A stretch of 12,776 bases of DNA, taken from Actinomycetota bacterium (lineage in GTDB: Bacteria > Actinomycetota > Thermoleophilia > Solirubrobacterales > Solirubrobacteraceae). The stretch covers positions 1 through 12,776 of the forward strand of contig VAWY01000112.1 in assembly GCA_005888335.1 (NCBI GenBank). Reading direction: 5' to 3'. The notes beneath the pieces are model-generated. The model made no database searches. It was not told the DNA's origin and was given only the letters and a program-made list of their open reading frames with translations. The position numbers and the translations under genes were made by a program. Below, piece after piece: positions 1 through 9,612 of the stretch (positions within the stretch are counted from its first letter, which is position 1; the number at the start of each line of letters is the position of its first letter).

Positions 1-1
1 C

Positions 2-82
2 AGCGATCAGCGCAACGCGGAGGTCGTGGCCCGGACGGCCCATCGGGCCGACCTGGTGGTGCGGCTCGCCGAGAGCGGCTAG
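2..82 (+). CDS. C-terminal end of an upstream gene, possibly a uridine-kinase-like sugar kinase
   Basis: Only the last 26 codons are inside the window; the frame closes with TAG at 80-82. The tail contains the pattern N-A-x-x-V-x-x-T-x-x-x-A-D-x-V. I associate this with the C-termini of P-loop kinases of the uridine kinase / PanK-like group, to which the fructose-operon kinase FrcK belongs. A sugar kinase would fit beside a fructose-type importer, because no other sugar kinase is visible in the window. The identification rests on a very short stretch, so it is tentative. That a reading frame ends here is more likely than its proposed identity. Confidence 0.4.
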   Translation, partial: SDQRNAEVVARTAHRADLVVRLAESG

Positions 83-140
83 GCACGGCGAGTCGCCCCG
101 GGGCTGGTGATCTGCGGCGGGTGTGGGTAAGCTCCCGCTC

Positions 141-154
141 TGAAAACGTTGTCT
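141..154. promoter_or_regulatory. Putative LacI-family operator upstream of the regulator gene
   Basis: The 14-mer TGAAAACGTTGTCT is centred on the palindrome AACGTT, the kind of CG-centred palindrome bound by LacI-family proteins. It lies 35 bases before the regulator's ATG. It matches the element at 1278-1291 upstream of frcB in 12 of 14 positions. A weak -10-like TAAGCT at 128-133 sits just upstream, so a bound repressor would block the start of transcription. Autoregulation is inferred. Confidence 0.65.
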
Positions 155-189
155 GAGGCGCGCGATCGCGTCTCGAGGCCCGTCCGCCC

Positions 190-1245
190 ATGACCGCCAC
201 GCCCCCGCGACGACCCACGATGAAGGACGTCGCGAGCGTCGCCGGCGTGAGCATCGCGACCGTCTCGCGCGTCGTCAACGGCGGGGACGTGCGCGAGGAT
301 CTCGCCGTCCGCGTCCGTGACGCGATCGAGATCCTCGGCTACCGGCGGGACCTGACGGCCAGCACGCTGCGCCGCGCCGACCGGCAGTCGGGCAGCCTGG
401 GCCTGGTCTTCGGCGACGTCGCGAACCCGTTCTTCTCGGCGGTCCACCGGGGCGTCGAGGACGTCGCTCGCGACCATGGGGCCCTCACCTTCGCCGGCTC
501 GTCCGACGAGGACGAGGAGCGCGAGCGCGAGCTCGTCGAGGCGTTCGCGGCGCGCGGCGTCGACGGCCTGGTCATCGTGCCCTGCAGTCGCGATCAGAGC
601 TACCTCCAGCGCGAGCGGCGCAGCGGCACGGCGCTGGTCTTCGTGGACAGGCCGCCCCGATTCATCGACGCCGATGCGGTGCTGGCCGACAACGTCGGCG
701 GCGCCCGCGCCGCCGTCGAGCACCTGATCGCCGCCGGTCATCGGCGCATCGCCTTCCTCGGCGACCGCCCGTCGATCTTCACGGCGGCGGAGCGCCGCCG
801 CGGCTACCGCGAGGCGCTGGCCCGCGCCGGCCTGCCCGACGACCGGGCGCTCGAGCGGCGGGGCCTGGCCGACAGCGACGCTGCCGGCGCCGCCGCGCGC
901 GAGCTGCTCCTGGGCCCGAACCCGCCGACGGCCGTCTTCGCCGGCCAGAACCTCATCACCGTCGGGGTCGTCCGGACGCTGCGCGACCTCGGCCTCCAAA
1001 ACGACGTCGGCCTCGTCGGCTTCGACGACGTCGTGCTCGCCGACGTGGTCCAGCCGGGGATCACGGTCGTGACGCAGGACCCGTACGCGCTCGGCCGGCG
1101 CGCCGCAGAGCTGCTCTTCGCGCGTCTGGGCGGCTACGACGGCGAGACGCGGCGAATCGAGCTCCCCACCCGGCTCGTGAGCCGCGGGTCTGGGGAGATC
1201 GCGTTGGCCGGGGTCGAGCGGGCCGCGACCGAAGGACGCGCTTGA
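190..1245 (+). CDS. LacI-family transcriptional regulator, likely of the fructose-type importer
   Basis: A 351-residue protein with the standard LacI/GalR layout. An N-terminal helix-turn-helix spans about residues 13-31 (KDVASVAGVSIATVSRVVNG). A hinge helix follows near 54-63. From about residue 69 there is a periplasmic-binding-protein-like effector domain, opening with GLVFGDVANPFF, with the family's AAVEHLIAAGHRRIAFLG and GLVGFDDV segments. The ATG at 190 has a modest GAGG at 175-178. An ATG at codon 11 (position 220) is an alternative that would keep the whole HTH. It is followed immediately by the importer operon, and matching operators precede both. I infer a sugar-responsive repressor, relieved by fructose or a related sugar or sugar phosphate. 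The family call is very secure; the ligand is inferred from context. Confidence 0.93.
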   Translation: MTATPPRRPTMKDVASVAGVSIATVSRVVNGGDVREDLAVRVRDAIEILGYRRDLTASTLRRADRQSGSLGLVFGDVANPFFSAVHRGVEDVARDHGALTFAGSSDEDEERERELVEAFAARGVDGLVIVPCSRDQSYLQRERRSGTALVFVDRPPRFIDADAVLADNVGGARAAVEHLIAAGHRRIAFLGDRPSIFTAAERRRGYREALARAGLPDDRALERRGLADSDAAGAAARELLLGPNPPTAVFAGQNLITVGVVRTLRDLGLQNDVGLVGFDDVVLADVVQPGITVVTQDPYALGRRAAELLFARLGGYDGETRRIELPTRLVSRGSGEIALAGVERAATEGRA

Positions 1246-1270
1246 CAACGGACGAGTCGCGGTGTTCAAT
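1242..1270 (+). promoter_or_regulatory. Probable sigma-70-type promoter of the frcBCA operon
   Basis: A perfect -35 hexamer TTGACA (1242-1247) is followed, after exactly 17 bases, by the -10-like hexamer TTCAAT (1265-1270; 4 of 6 matches to TATAAT). The -35 box overlaps the TGA stop of the regulator gene (1243-1245). The putative operator at 1278-1291 begins 7 bases after the -10, at the expected transcription start, which suits repression by steric block. Confidence 0.65.
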
Positions 1271-1277
1271 CCAAGCT

Positions 1278-1291
1278 GTAAACGTTCTCTC
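1278..1291. promoter_or_regulatory. Putative LacI-family operator upstream of frcB
   Basis: The element TGTAAACGTTCTCT has the same AACGTT centre and the same flanks as the element at 141-154, with two mismatches in 14 positions. It lies directly downstream of the TTGACA/TTCAAT promoter and about 40 bases before the frcB start. It is the most likely binding site of the neighbouring LacI-family protein. Confidence 0.7.
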
Positions 1292-1332
1292 GGCATCCCA
1301 GCGGGGTCCGGGGGTTAGGAGAGAGAGGGTCA

Positions 1333-2400
1333 ATGAGGACGGTTCCCTTTGGGCGCGGAGCGTTCCGCCTGGCCGCTGTGGGGGCGATGCTCGCCGTCGC
1401 CGCCGGGCTGGTCGCCTGCGGCAGCAGCAACAACGGCGGGGGCGGTGGCGGCGGCGGCAAGATCACCGTCGGACTGATCACCAAGACGGAGACCAACCCG
1501 TTCTTCGTCAAGATGAAGGAGGGCGCCAGCTCGAGGGCCAAGGCGCTCGGGGCCGACCTGCAGTCGTTCGCCGGCAAGAGGGACGGCGACAACGAGAGCC
1601 AGGTCGCGGCGGTCGAGAACCTGATCTCGGCCGGGGCCAAGGGGCTGTTGATCACGCCCAACGACTCCAAGGCGATCGTGCCCTCGCTCGACAAGGCGCG
1701 CCAGGCCGGCATGCTCGTCATCGCCCTCGACACGCAGACCGAGCCGCCGAACGCCGCTGACGCCACGTTCGCGACCGACAACTTCGCCGCCGGGCAGCTG
1801 ATCGGCCGGTGGGCCGCCGCGAAGTTCAAGGGCAAGCAGGCGAAGATCGCGATGCTCGACCTCAGCCCTGAGCAGGTCTCGGTCGACGTCCAGCGCGATC
1901 AGGGCTTCCTGAAGGGCTTCGGCATCAACACCGGCAACGTCAACCGGATCGGCGACGAGAAGGACCCGCGCATCGTGGGCCACGACGTGACCGACGGCGC
2001 CGAGGAGGGCGGTCGCACCGCGATGGAGAACCTCCTCCAGAAGGACCCCAACATCAACCTCGTGTACACGATCAACGAGCCGGCGGCGGCCGGCGCGTAC
2101 GAGGCGCTCAAGGCAGCCGGCAAGCAGAAGGGCGTCACGATCGTCTCGGTCGACGGCGGCTGCCCCGGCGTGCAGAACGTCAAGAAGGGCATCATCGGCG
2201 CGACGTCGCAGCAGTACCCGCTCAAGATGGCCGACGACGGCGTCAAGGCGGTCGTCGCGTTCGCCAAGGACGGCAAGAAGCCGCAGATGCCCGCAGGCAA
2301 GAGCTTCATCAACACGGGCGTCACGCTGATCACCGATGACGCGGCCGCCGGCGTGCCCTCCAAGGACACGAAGTTCGGCCTCGCCAACTGCTGGGGCTAG
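1333..2400 (+). CDS. frcB: Fructose-type ABC transporter substrate-binding lipoprotein
   Basis: A 355-residue sugar receptor of the ribose/fructose-binding (PBP type 1) family. The N-terminus is a lipoprotein signal peptide ending in a lipobox L-V-A-C with Cys29, followed by a flexible linker including eight glycines (35-42). The mature part begins [20 protein letters not shown]. Stretches such as [20 protein letters not shown], the [13 protein letters not shown] region, VSVDGGCPG and [10 protein letters not shown] closely resemble what I recall of FrcB from Sinorhizobium rather than RbsB or XylF. It would be anchored on the outer face of the membrane and would hand fructose (possibly also mannose or ribose) to FrcC/FrcA. 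The purine-rich AGGAGAGAGAGGG at 1317-1329 is a good ribosome binding site. The gene is first in its operon, behind the promoter and operator described at 1242-1291. Confidence 0.92.
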   Translation: MRTVPFGRGAFRLAAVGAMLAVAAGLVACGSSNNGGGGGGGGKITVGLITKTETNPFFVKMKEGASSRAKALGADLQSFAGKRDGDNESQVAAVENLISAGAKGLLITPNDSKAIVPSLDKARQAGMLVIALDTQTEPPNAADATFATDNFAAGQLIGRWAAAKFKGKQAKIAMLDLSPEQVSVDVQRDQGFLKGFGINTGNVNRIGDEKDPRIVGHDVTDGAEEGGRTAMENLLQKDPNINLVYTINEPAAAGAYEALKAAGKQKGVTIVSVDGGCPGVQNVKKGIIGATSQQYPLKMADDGVKAVVAFAKDGKKPQMPAGKSFINTGVTLITDDAAAGVPSKDTKFGLANCWG

Positions 2401-2406
2401 CCGGCG

Positions 2407-3458
2407 ATGACCAATCCGCTTCGCAAGCTCGTCCCCGCGCCGCAGGGCGCGGGGGCGACCGGCACGGCCGTCGCCGCCGAGCGCCCCGGCGGCCTCTCCA
2501 GGCGGCTGCATGACCTCTTGCACGCCAACGCGACGCTGGGGCCGCTGTTCGTCCTGGTCCTCGCGATCGTCATCTTCACCGTCTCCGCGAACAACTTCCT
2601 CGAGCCGCGCAACCTGTCGCTCATCGTTCAGCAGGTGATGGTCGTCGGCACGCTCGGGATCGCGCAGACGCTCGTGATCCTCACCGCCGGCATCGACCTC
2701 TCGGTCGGCGCCATCATGGTCCTGTCGTCGATCGTGATGGCCAAGCTGTCGGCCGACCACGGCGTCCCCGGGCTGCTGGCGCTGCTCATCGGCTTCGGCG
2801 TCGGCACCGCCTGCGGCCTGCTCAACGGAGCGCTCGTCACGCGCCTGCGCCTCCCGCCGTTCATCGTGACGCTCGGCACGCTGAACATCTTCTTCGCGCT
2901 GAACCTCTACTACTCGAAGAGCGAGACCGTTCGCGGCGTCGACATGCCCGACCTGCTGCTCTGGACGGGCAACACGATCGACATCGGCGACACCAAGATC
3001 ACGTACGGGTCGCTGCTCATGGTCGCGCTCTTCGGGGTGTTCTGGTATGTCCTGAAGAACACCGCCTGGGGCCGGCACGTCTACGCCGTCGGCGATGACG
3101 CGGAGGCCGCGCGCCTGGCCGGCGTGCGCACCAACCGCGTGCTGCTGAGCGTGTACATCGTCGCGGGGCTCATCTGCGCCGTGGCGGCGTGGATGCTCAT
3201 CGGCCGCATCGCCTCGGCCAGCCCGCAGGCCGGCGGCTCGGCCAACCTCGACTCGATCACCGCGGTGGTGATCGGCGGCACGAGCCTGTTCGGCGGGCGC
3301 GGCCTCGTGGTCGGGACGCTGTTCGGCGCGCTCATCGTCGGCGTGCTGCGCAACGGGCTGACCCTGGGCGGCGTCGACGTCCTGTGGCAGGACTTCGCCG
3401 TCGGCGTTCTCGTGATCACCGCCGTGGCCATCGACCAGTGGATCCGGAAGGTGAGGGC

Positions 3459-3462
<4 letters not shown>
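2407..3462 (+). CDS. frcC: Fructose-type ABC transporter permease
   Basis: A 351-residue inner-membrane permease of the RbsC/FrcC (BPD_transp_2) family. After a roughly 45-residue cytoplasmic N-terminus come about eight to ten hydrophobic segments. Family landmarks are visible: ILTAGIDLSVGAIM in the first third, LPPFIVTLGTLNIF in the middle, YAVGDDAEAARLAGVRTNRV before the later helices, and AVVIGGTSLFGGRG near the C-terminus. It forms the sugar channel with FrcA and receives substrate from FrcB. Its ATG is only 6 bases after the frcB stop with no strong Shine-Dalgarno, so translation is probably coupled to frcB. The stop overlaps the frcA start as ATGA (3459-3462). The exact substrate follows from the FrcB and FrcA resemblance. 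Confidence 0.92.
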
Positions 3463-4319
<857 letters not shown>

Positions 4320-4326
4320 CAACGGC

Positions 4327-4355
4327 CGCCGGCGGGCGCCGAGCGCCCGCCGGCG
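4327..4355 (+). terminator. Strong GC hairpin between frcA and pgm
   Basis: The two arms, 4327-4339 and 4343-4355, are perfectly complementary over 13 bp and enclose a CGA loop. It starts 8 bases after the frcA stop and ends 23 bases before the pgm ATG. No run of T follows, so it may act as a weak or factor-assisted terminator, an attenuator or an mRNA 3'-end stabiliser rather than a classical intrinsic terminator. It marks the boundary between the importer operon and the glycogen genes. Confidence 0.6.
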
Positions 4356-4378
4356 CGCCGGGAGGACGGAGGAGAGGC

Positions 4379-5986
4379 ATGACCGCAGGAGCGACCCACC
4401 CCCGCGCCGGGCGCCTGCCCGATCCGGCCACGCTCGTCGACGTCGACGCCCTGATCGGCGCCTACTACGACGAGGCGCCGGCCGGGCCCGTGGCCTTCGG
4501 CACGTCCGGCCACCGCGGCTCGTCACTGGCCGGGACGTTCACCGAGGCCCACGTGCTGGCCATCGCCGAGGCGGTCTACCGCTACCGGCAGGCGCAGGGC
4601 ACGGACGGGCCGCTGTTCCTCGGCCGTGACACGCACGCGCTCTCCGAGCCGGCGGCGCGGACGATCGTCGAGGTGCTCGGCGCGCACGACGTCGACGTCG
4701 TGGTGGACGCGGGCGGCGGCTTCACGCCGACGCCCGTGATCTCCCACGCCATCCTCACGCACAACCGCGGGGGCGGCCGCGGCACGGCCGACGGCATCGT
4801 CGTCACGCCGTCGCACAACCCGCCCGAGGACGGCGGGGTCAAGTACAACCCGCCGCACGGCGGGCCGGCCGAGACCGGCGTGACGGCGTGGATCGAGCGC
4901 GAGGCCAACGCGCTGCTCGGGACCGAGGTGCCGCGCGCCCGCGGCCCGCAGCTGCGCCACCGCGACTACGTCTCGGCCTACGTCGACGACCTGGGCGCCG
5001 TCATCGACCTCGAGGCGATCCGGGCCGCCGGGCTGCGGCTCGGCGTCGACCCGCTCGGCGGGGCCAGCGCGGCGTACTGGGCGGCGATCGCCGAGCGCCA
5101 CGGGCTCGACCTGACCATCACCAACGACGAGATCGACCCGACGTTCCGCTTCGTGCCCGTCGACTGGGACGGCAAGGTCCGCATGGATTGCTCGTCGCCC
5201 TACGCGATGGCGCGACTGACCGAGCTCGCCGGCTCGTTCGACATCGCCTTCGGCAACGACCCCGACGCCGACCGCCACGGGATCGTCACGCGGGGCCACG
5301 GGCTGCTGAACCCCAACCACCACCTCGCCGCGTGCATCGCGTACCTGTTCGGCGGCGGGCGGTCGTGGCCGGCGTCGACGGGCGTCGGCAAGACGCTCGT
5401 CTCGAGCGCGATCATCGACCGGGTCACCGCCGACCTGGGGCGCCGGCTCGTCGAGGTCCCGGTGGGCTTCAAGTGGTTCGTCGAGGGCCTGCTCGACGGC
5501 TCGCTGGGCTTCGGCGGCGAGGAGAGCGCCGGCGCGTCGTTCCTGCGCCGCGACGGGACGCCGTGGAGCACCGACAAGGACGGCCTCATCCCGTGCCTGC
5601 TCGCCGCCGAGATGGCGGCGAAGACCGGCGCCGACCCGGGCGAGACGTTCGACGGCCTCGCCGAGCGCTTCGGCCGGCCGGCGTACCGACGCGTCGACGT
5701 CGCCGCCACGCCGGAGGAGAAGCGGCTGCTCGGCGCCTTGTCGGCGCAGCAGGTCACGAGCGACCGCCTCGCGGGCGAGCCGATCGTCTCCGTGCTCACC
5801 GAGGCGCCCGGCAACGGCGCGCCGATCGGCGGCGTGAAGGTCGTCTCCGAGAGCGCGTGGTTCGCCGCTCGGCCGTCGGGGACCGAGGACGTCTACAAGG
5901 TCTACGCGGAGAGCTTCCGCGGCGAGGAGCACCTCGAGGAGGTCATCGCGGAGGCCCAGGAGCTCGTCGCGGAGGCCCTGGCGTGA
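4379..5986 (+). CDS. pgm: Phosphoglucomutase (alpha-D-glucose phosphate-specific)
   Basis: A 535-residue enzyme of the phosphohexomutase family, close in length to E. coli Pgm (about 546) and aligning with it nearly throughout. It interconverts glucose-6-phosphate and glucose-1-phosphate in the cytoplasm. All four active-site loops are visible: the catalytic phosphoserine Ser145 in [11 protein letters not shown], the Mg-binding DPDAD (294-298), the sugar-recognition GEESAG (380-385) and the phosphate-binding RPSGTE (498-503). The FGTSGHRGS motif lies near residue 40. The ATG at 4379 follows GGAGGAGAGG at 4368-4377. The stop overlaps the glgC GTG as GTGA (5983-5986), so this enzyme is produced with GlgC and GlgA and supplies their glucose-1-phosphate. 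Confidence 0.96.
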   Translation: MTAGATHPRAGRLPDPATLVDVDALIGAYYDEAPAGPVAFGTSGHRGSSLAGTFTEAHVLAIAEAVYRYRQAQGTDGPLFLGRDTHALSEPAARTIVEVLGAHDVDVVVDAGGGFTPTPVISHAILTHNRGGGRGTADGIVVTPSHNPPEDGGVKYNPPHGGPAETGVTAWIEREANALLGTEVPRARGPQLRHRDYVSAYVDDLGAVIDLEAIRAAGLRLGVDPLGGASAAYWAAIAERHGLDLTITNDEIDPTFRFVPVDWDGKVRMDCSSPYAMARLTELAGSFDIAFGNDPDADRHGIVTRGHGLLNPNHHLAACIAYLFGGGRSWPASTGVGKTLVSSAIIDRVTADLGRRLVEVPVGFKWFVEGLLDGSLGFGGEESAGASFLRRDGTPWSTDKDGLIPCLLAAEMAAKTGADPGETFDGLAERFGRPAYRRVDVAATPEEKRLLGALSAQQVTSDRLAGEPIVSVLTEAPGNGAPIGGVKVVSESAWFAARPSGTEDVYKVYAESFRGEEHLEEVIAEAQELVAEALA

Positions 5987-7212
5987 ACGTCTTCGCGATC
6001 GTGCTGGCCGGCGGGGAGGGCAAGCGGCTGGCCCCGCTGACGGCCGACCGCGCGAAGCCGGCGGTGCCGTTCGGCGGCAACTACCGGCTGGTCGACTTCG
6101 CGCTGTCGAACCTCGTCAACGCGGGCTACCGGCGCATCGTGGTGCTCACGCAGTACAAGAGCCACTCGCTGGACCGCCACATCGCGAGCACCTGGTCGCT
6201 GTCGCCGCTGCTGGGCAACTACATCGCCCCGGTGCCGGCGCAGATGCGCCGCGGGCCGCACTGGTTCTCGGGATCGGCCGACGCCATCTACCAGAACCTC
6301 AACCTGTTGCACGACGAGCGGCCCGACTACGTCTGCGTGTTCGGCGCCGACCACATCTACCGCATGGACCCGCGGCAGATGGTCGACCAGCACGTGGCGA
6401 GTGGTGCGGCGGTGACCGTGGCCGCGCTGCGTGCGCCGCTCGAGCAGGCCGACCAGTTCGGGGTCATCGAGACGGCGCCCGACGGGCAGACCGTCTCGGC
6501 CTTCCGCGAGAAGCCCACCGACGCGGTCGGCCTGCCCGGCGCGCCCGACCAGGTCTTCGCGTCGATGGGCAACTACGTGTTCACCACCGAGGCGCTCATC
6601 GACGCGGTGACGACCGACGCCCAGGCAGCGGAGTCCGGGCACGACATGGGCGGCAACATCGTCCCGATGCTCGTGGAGGGCGGCCAGGCGCAGGTCTACG
6701 ACTTCTCGGCCAACGAGGTGCCGGGCGCGACCGACCGCGACCGCGGCTACTGGCGCGACGTCGGCACGCTGGACGCCTACTACGACGCCCACATGGACCT
6801 GATCTCGATCCACCCGGTGTTCAACCTCTACAACGGCGAGTGGCCGATCCTCACCGGCCCCGACCCGACGCCGCCGGCGAAGTTCGTCTTCGACGAGGAC
6901 GGCCGCCGCGGCCAGGCGCTGGACTCGATGGTCTGCGCGGGCTGCGTGATCTCCGGGGGGACCGTGCGCCGCTCGATCCTCTCGCCGGGCGTGCAGGTGC
7001 ACTCCTACGCGGAGGTCGAGGACGCGATCCTCATGCACGGCGTCGACGTCGGGCGCAACGCCGTCGTGCGCCGGGCGATCCTCGACAAGCACGTGCGGGT
7101 CGAGCCCGGCGCGCGGATCGGCGTCGACCCGCAGGCCGACCGCGAGCGCGGCTACCACGTCTCCGCGGGCGGCGTCGTCGTGGTCGGCAAGGGCGAGACG
7201 GTCGCGGCGTGA
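5983..7212 (+). CDS. glgC: Glucose-1-phosphate adenylyltransferase (ADP-glucose pyrophosphorylase)
   Basis: A 409-residue nucleotidyltransferase. It makes ADP-glucose from glucose-1-phosphate and ATP, the committed step of bacterial glycogen synthesis. The nucleotide-binding motif [17 protein letters not shown] spans 10-26, followed by the family's [15 protein letters not shown]. The catalytic-domain segment [10 protein letters not shown] lies at 120-129, and [12 protein letters not shown] at 256-267. From about residue 300 onward the isoleucine/valine-rich repeats form the C-terminal left-handed beta-helix (e.g. [18 protein letters not shown]). I chose the GTG at 5983 because translation from there begins [11 protein letters not shown], as in homologues; GGAGG lies at 5971-5975 and GTGA overlaps the pgm stop. 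Its own stop overlaps the glgA GTG in the same way. Confidence 0.95.
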   Translation: MNVFAIVLAGGEGKRLAPLTADRAKPAVPFGGNYRLVDFALSNLVNAGYRRIVVLTQYKSHSLDRHIASTWSLSPLLGNYIAPVPAQMRRGPHWFSGSADAIYQNLNLLHDERPDYVCVFGADHIYRMDPRQMVDQHVASGAAVTVAALRAPLEQADQFGVIETAPDGQTVSAFREKPTDAVGLPGAPDQVFASMGNYVFTTEALIDAVTTDAQAAESGHDMGGNIVPMLVEGGQAQVYDFSANEVPGATDRDRGYWRDVGTLDAYYDAHMDLISIHPVFNLYNGEWPILTGPDPTPPAKFVFDEDGRRGQALDSMVCAGCVISGGTVRRSILSPGVQVHSYAEVEDAILMHGVDVGRNAVVRRAILDKHVRVEPGARIGVDPQADRERGYHVSAGGVVVVGKGETVAA

Positions 7213-8399
7213 AGGTCGGCCTGCTCACGCGCGAGTACCCGCCCGACGTCTACGGCGGGGCGGGGGTCCACGTCGAGTACCTGGCACGCGAGGTCGGGCG
7301 CCTCGAGGACGTCACGGTGCACTGCTGGGGCGACGAGCGCCCCGGCGCCGTCGCCCACCGGGCGTGGGACGCGCTGGCCGGCTCGGCGCCGCACCTGGCG
7401 GCGCTTCAGGCGGTCTCGATCGACCTGACGATGGCCGCGGCGCTGGACGGCGCCGACCTCGCCCACAGCCACACCTGGTACGCCAACTTCGGCGGCCACC
7501 TGGCCAAGCTGCTCTACGACATCCCGCACGTCGCGACCGTGCACAGCCTCGAGCCCCTGCGCCCGTGGAAGGCCGAGCAGCTGGGCGGCGGCTACGCGCT
7601 GTCGAGCTTCTGCGAGCGCACCGCGCTGGAGGCGGCCGACGCGTGCATCGCGGTCTCGAAGGGCATGCGCGACGACCTCCTGGCCGCCTACCCGGCGATC
7701 GACCCGGCGCGGGTCGAGGTCATCTACAACGGCATCGACACGGCCGAGTACGCGACCGACCCGGGCACCGACGTGCTCGAGCGCCACGGGATCGACCCGT
7801 CCGCGCCGATCGTCGTGTTCGTCGGGCGGATCACGCGCCAGAAGGGGCTGGTGCACCTCCTGCAGGCCGCGCTCGACATCGACCCCGACGCCCAGCTCGT
7901 CCTGTGCGCGGGCGCGCCCGACACGGCGGAGATCGGCGCCGAGGTGGCCGCGCGGGTCGAGCGCTTGCGCACCGAGCGCGGCAACGTCATCTGGCTCGAC
8001 ACGATGCTCCCCAAGCGCGAGGTCATCCAGATCCTCAGCCACGCGACCGTCTTCACCTGCCCGTCGATCTACGAGCCGCTGGGCATCGTCAACCTCGAGG
8101 CGATGGCCTGCGAGACGGCCGTCGTGGCGACGGCGACGGGCGGCATCGTCGAGGTCGTCGACGACGAGGCCACCGGGCTGCTCGTCCCGTTCGAGCCGGG
8201 CGACGACCCCTCGCGCGAGCCGCGCGACCCCGCGGCCTTCGCGGCCGGCATCGCCGAGCGCGTCAACGCGCTCGTGCGCGACCCGGCGCGCGCGGCGGAC
8301 ATGGGCCGCGCGGGCCGCGCCGCGGTGATCGAGCGCTTCGCGTGGCCGGCGATCGCCGAGCAGACGGTGGCGCTGTACCGGCGGCTCGCCGCCGGCTGA
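7209..8399 (+). CDS. glgA: Actinobacterial-type glycogen synthase / maltose-1-phosphate synthase (GT4)
   Basis: A 396-residue GT-B glycosyltransferase of family GT4. The N-terminal [20 protein letters not shown], the HSHTWY and [17 protein letters not shown] segments, NGIDT, the GRITRQKG loop (Arg207, Lys212) and the EX7E motif (Glu289/Glu297 in EPLGIVNLE) are all present. The protein closely resembles mycobacterial Rv1212c. That protein, annotated as glycogen synthase, is now understood as GlgM, which makes alpha-maltose-1-phosphate from ADP-glucose and glucose-1-phosphate. The product here could therefore be glycogen or maltose-1-phosphate; no glgE or glgB lies in the window to decide. The GTG at 7209 overlaps the glgC stop (GTGA), with no strong Shine-Dalgarno, so translation is probably coupled. 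The stop lies 7 bases from the convergent cupredoxin gene. Confidence 0.92.
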   Translation: MKVGLLTREYPPDVYGGAGVHVEYLAREVGRLEDVTVHCWGDERPGAVAHRAWDALAGSAPHLAALQAVSIDLTMAAALDGADLAHSHTWYANFGGHLAKLLYDIPHVATVHSLEPLRPWKAEQLGGGYALSSFCERTALEAADACIAVSKGMRDDLLAAYPAIDPARVEVIYNGIDTAEYATDPGTDVLERHGIDPSAPIVVFVGRITRQKGLVHLLQAALDIDPDAQLVLCAGAPDTAEIGAEVAARVERLRTERGNVIWLDTMLPKREVIQILSHATVFTCPSIYEPLGIVNLEAMACETAVVATATGGIVEVVDDEATGLLVPFEPGDDPSREPRDPAAFAAGIAERVNALVRDPARAADMGRAGRAAVIERFAWPAIAEQTVALYRRLAAG

Positions 8400-8406
8400 C
8401 TCGCGC

Positions 8407-9471
8407 CTACCTGACCACGATGCGCCCGTCCATGTGCGCGTGGATGACGCACTCGTAGTCGTAGGTCCCGGGCTTGGTGAAGGTGATCGTGACCCGGGCG
8501 GGAAACGGCGTCGACGGATCGTTGTCGATGATCCCGGAGTTCAGGAAGCCGTCACCGTGGTTGGCGCCGTCGTAGGACGGCAACGGAGGCTCGTCGCTGG
8601 GGTAGACCCCGCGCGCGTTGAGCCCGAGCGCTCCGGCGGGGCCACCGGGGATCGGCGTGATGAAGTGCTTCTCCAGGCCGGAGCGGATCTTCTCGGGGCC
8701 GAACGTGACGGTGTGGACCTCGCTGCGGAACTGGCCGGCCATCGTGAACGTCACCGTCTGGCCGGCGTTGACCGTCATCGTCGTCGGGAACATCCGGTAC
8801 AGCGCGAAGACCGACGTCGCGCGCCCGACGTCGACGGTGGTGCCGTACGGCGGCGGGGCCGCGGCCGTGCGCTTGGCGGCGGCGACATAGGCGCGGATCT
8901 CGCGCCGGCGGCGGGCGTCCGTCTGGGCGGGCGTTGGCGCACGACTGGGGATGGAGACCACGCGGACGGTCCCCTTCATCCCCGGGTGCACGGTGCAGTA
9001 GTAGGTGAACGTCCCGGCCCGGCGGAAGCGCAGGAGGAACGGCTTCGGCTTGTTGCCCGTCGGTAGCCCGGAGCCCAGGACCCGGCTGCCGCTCCACGTC
9101 TTGGTGGTGGATTTGGTCACCGCGACGCGGTTGAACAGGACGTTCGGCTGGCCGTTGAACCAGAAGGGGTTCCCGGCGGCGTCGTTCTGGCCGGAGACGG
9201 GAAGCTTGGGGTCCACGACCACCAGCGGCGGCGGCTGCTTCCCGATGGCCGGGAACGTCACGGTGTGGAAGCCGCGGAAGCGCCACTGGACGGTGTCGCC
9301 CTGGTGGACGGTGACGGCCCGCGGGAAGAACGCGTTCGACGACGCCTGCTTGGGCTCTCCCGGCGACCCATCGGCGCCGGCGTCGGCGGTGTAGGTCGCC
9401 GCTCGCGCCAGCGAGGGCAACACAGCGAGCGCGGCGACCGCGACGGCGGCGACCAACGAGCGGCGTGGCAT
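8407..9471 (-). CDS. Secreted two-domain cupredoxin (plastocyanin-like) protein
   Basis: A 354-residue protein whose Sec signal peptide (MPRRSLVAAV...SLARA, about residues 1-24) is followed by two cupredoxin domains joined by a charged linker (about 176-208). Domain 1 has copper ligands His69 (GFHTVTF) and Cys159, His162, Met165 (YCTVHPGMKG). Domain 2 has His253 (EVHTVTF) and Cys341, His344, Met347 (ECVIHAHMDG; His346 is also near). Both type I copper sites look complete, so it could carry or relay electrons outside the membrane or bind copper; no partner is adjacent. The ATG at 9471 is preceded by a strong GAGGAGGGAG (9476-9485). It is convergent with glgA, with a 7-base gap and no visible hairpin between them. 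No fixed gene name is known to me. Confidence 0.9.
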   Translation of the reverse strand: MPRRSLVAAVAVAALAVLPSLARAATYTADAGADGSPGEPKQASSNAFFPRAVTVHQGDTVQWRFRGFHTVTFPAIGKQPPPLVVVDPKLPVSGQNDAAGNPFWFNGQPNVLFNRVAVTKSTTKTWSGSRVLGSGLPTGNKPKPFLLRFRRAGTFTYYCTVHPGMKGTVRVVSIPSRAPTPAQTDARRRREIRAYVAAAKRTAAAPPPYGTTVDVGRATSVFALYRMFPTTMTVNAGQTVTFTMAGQFRSEVHTVTFGPEKIRSGLEKHFITPIPGGPAGALGLNARGVYPSDEPPLPSYDGANHGDGFLNSGIIDNDPSTPFPARVTITFTKPGTYDYECVIHAHMDGRIVVR

Positions 9472-9503
9472 GCGGCTCCCTCCTCGGTGGTGGTACGTCG
9501 CCG

Positions 9504-9534
9504 ATCCTAAGCGCAACCGTCGTCGCGAGGGCAA
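9504..9534 (-). promoter_or_regulatory. Candidate promoter of the cupredoxin gene
   Basis: On the minus strand TAGGAT (9504-9509; 4 of 6 to TATAAT) is preceded by TTGCCC (9529-9534; 4 of 6 to TTGACA) with a long 19-base spacer. It lies 18-45 bases before the ribosome binding site. The long spacer makes this only a candidate. Confidence 0.35.
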
Positions 9535-9612
9535 CGACGCGAGGGCGGGGGTCCCCGGCACCGGGCGGCCCGGTCCACCACGGCGCATCTGCCGGGGTCG
9601 TCCAACGACGCG

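Noticed and set aside
1330..3078. Long minus-strand open frame opposite frcB and frcC
   Set aside because: Arg/Asp/Val-rich low-complexity translation typical of the antisense of GC-rich genes; the plus strand encodes clear FrcB and FrcC homologues.
4523..5932. Minus-strand open frame opposite pgm
   Set aside because: Antisense shadow of a well-conserved phosphoglucomutase; no recognisable motif or ribosome binding site.
5902..7158. Minus-strand open frame opposite glgC
   Set aside because: Antisense shadow with biased Val/Arg/Asp composition; glgC on the plus strand is unambiguous.
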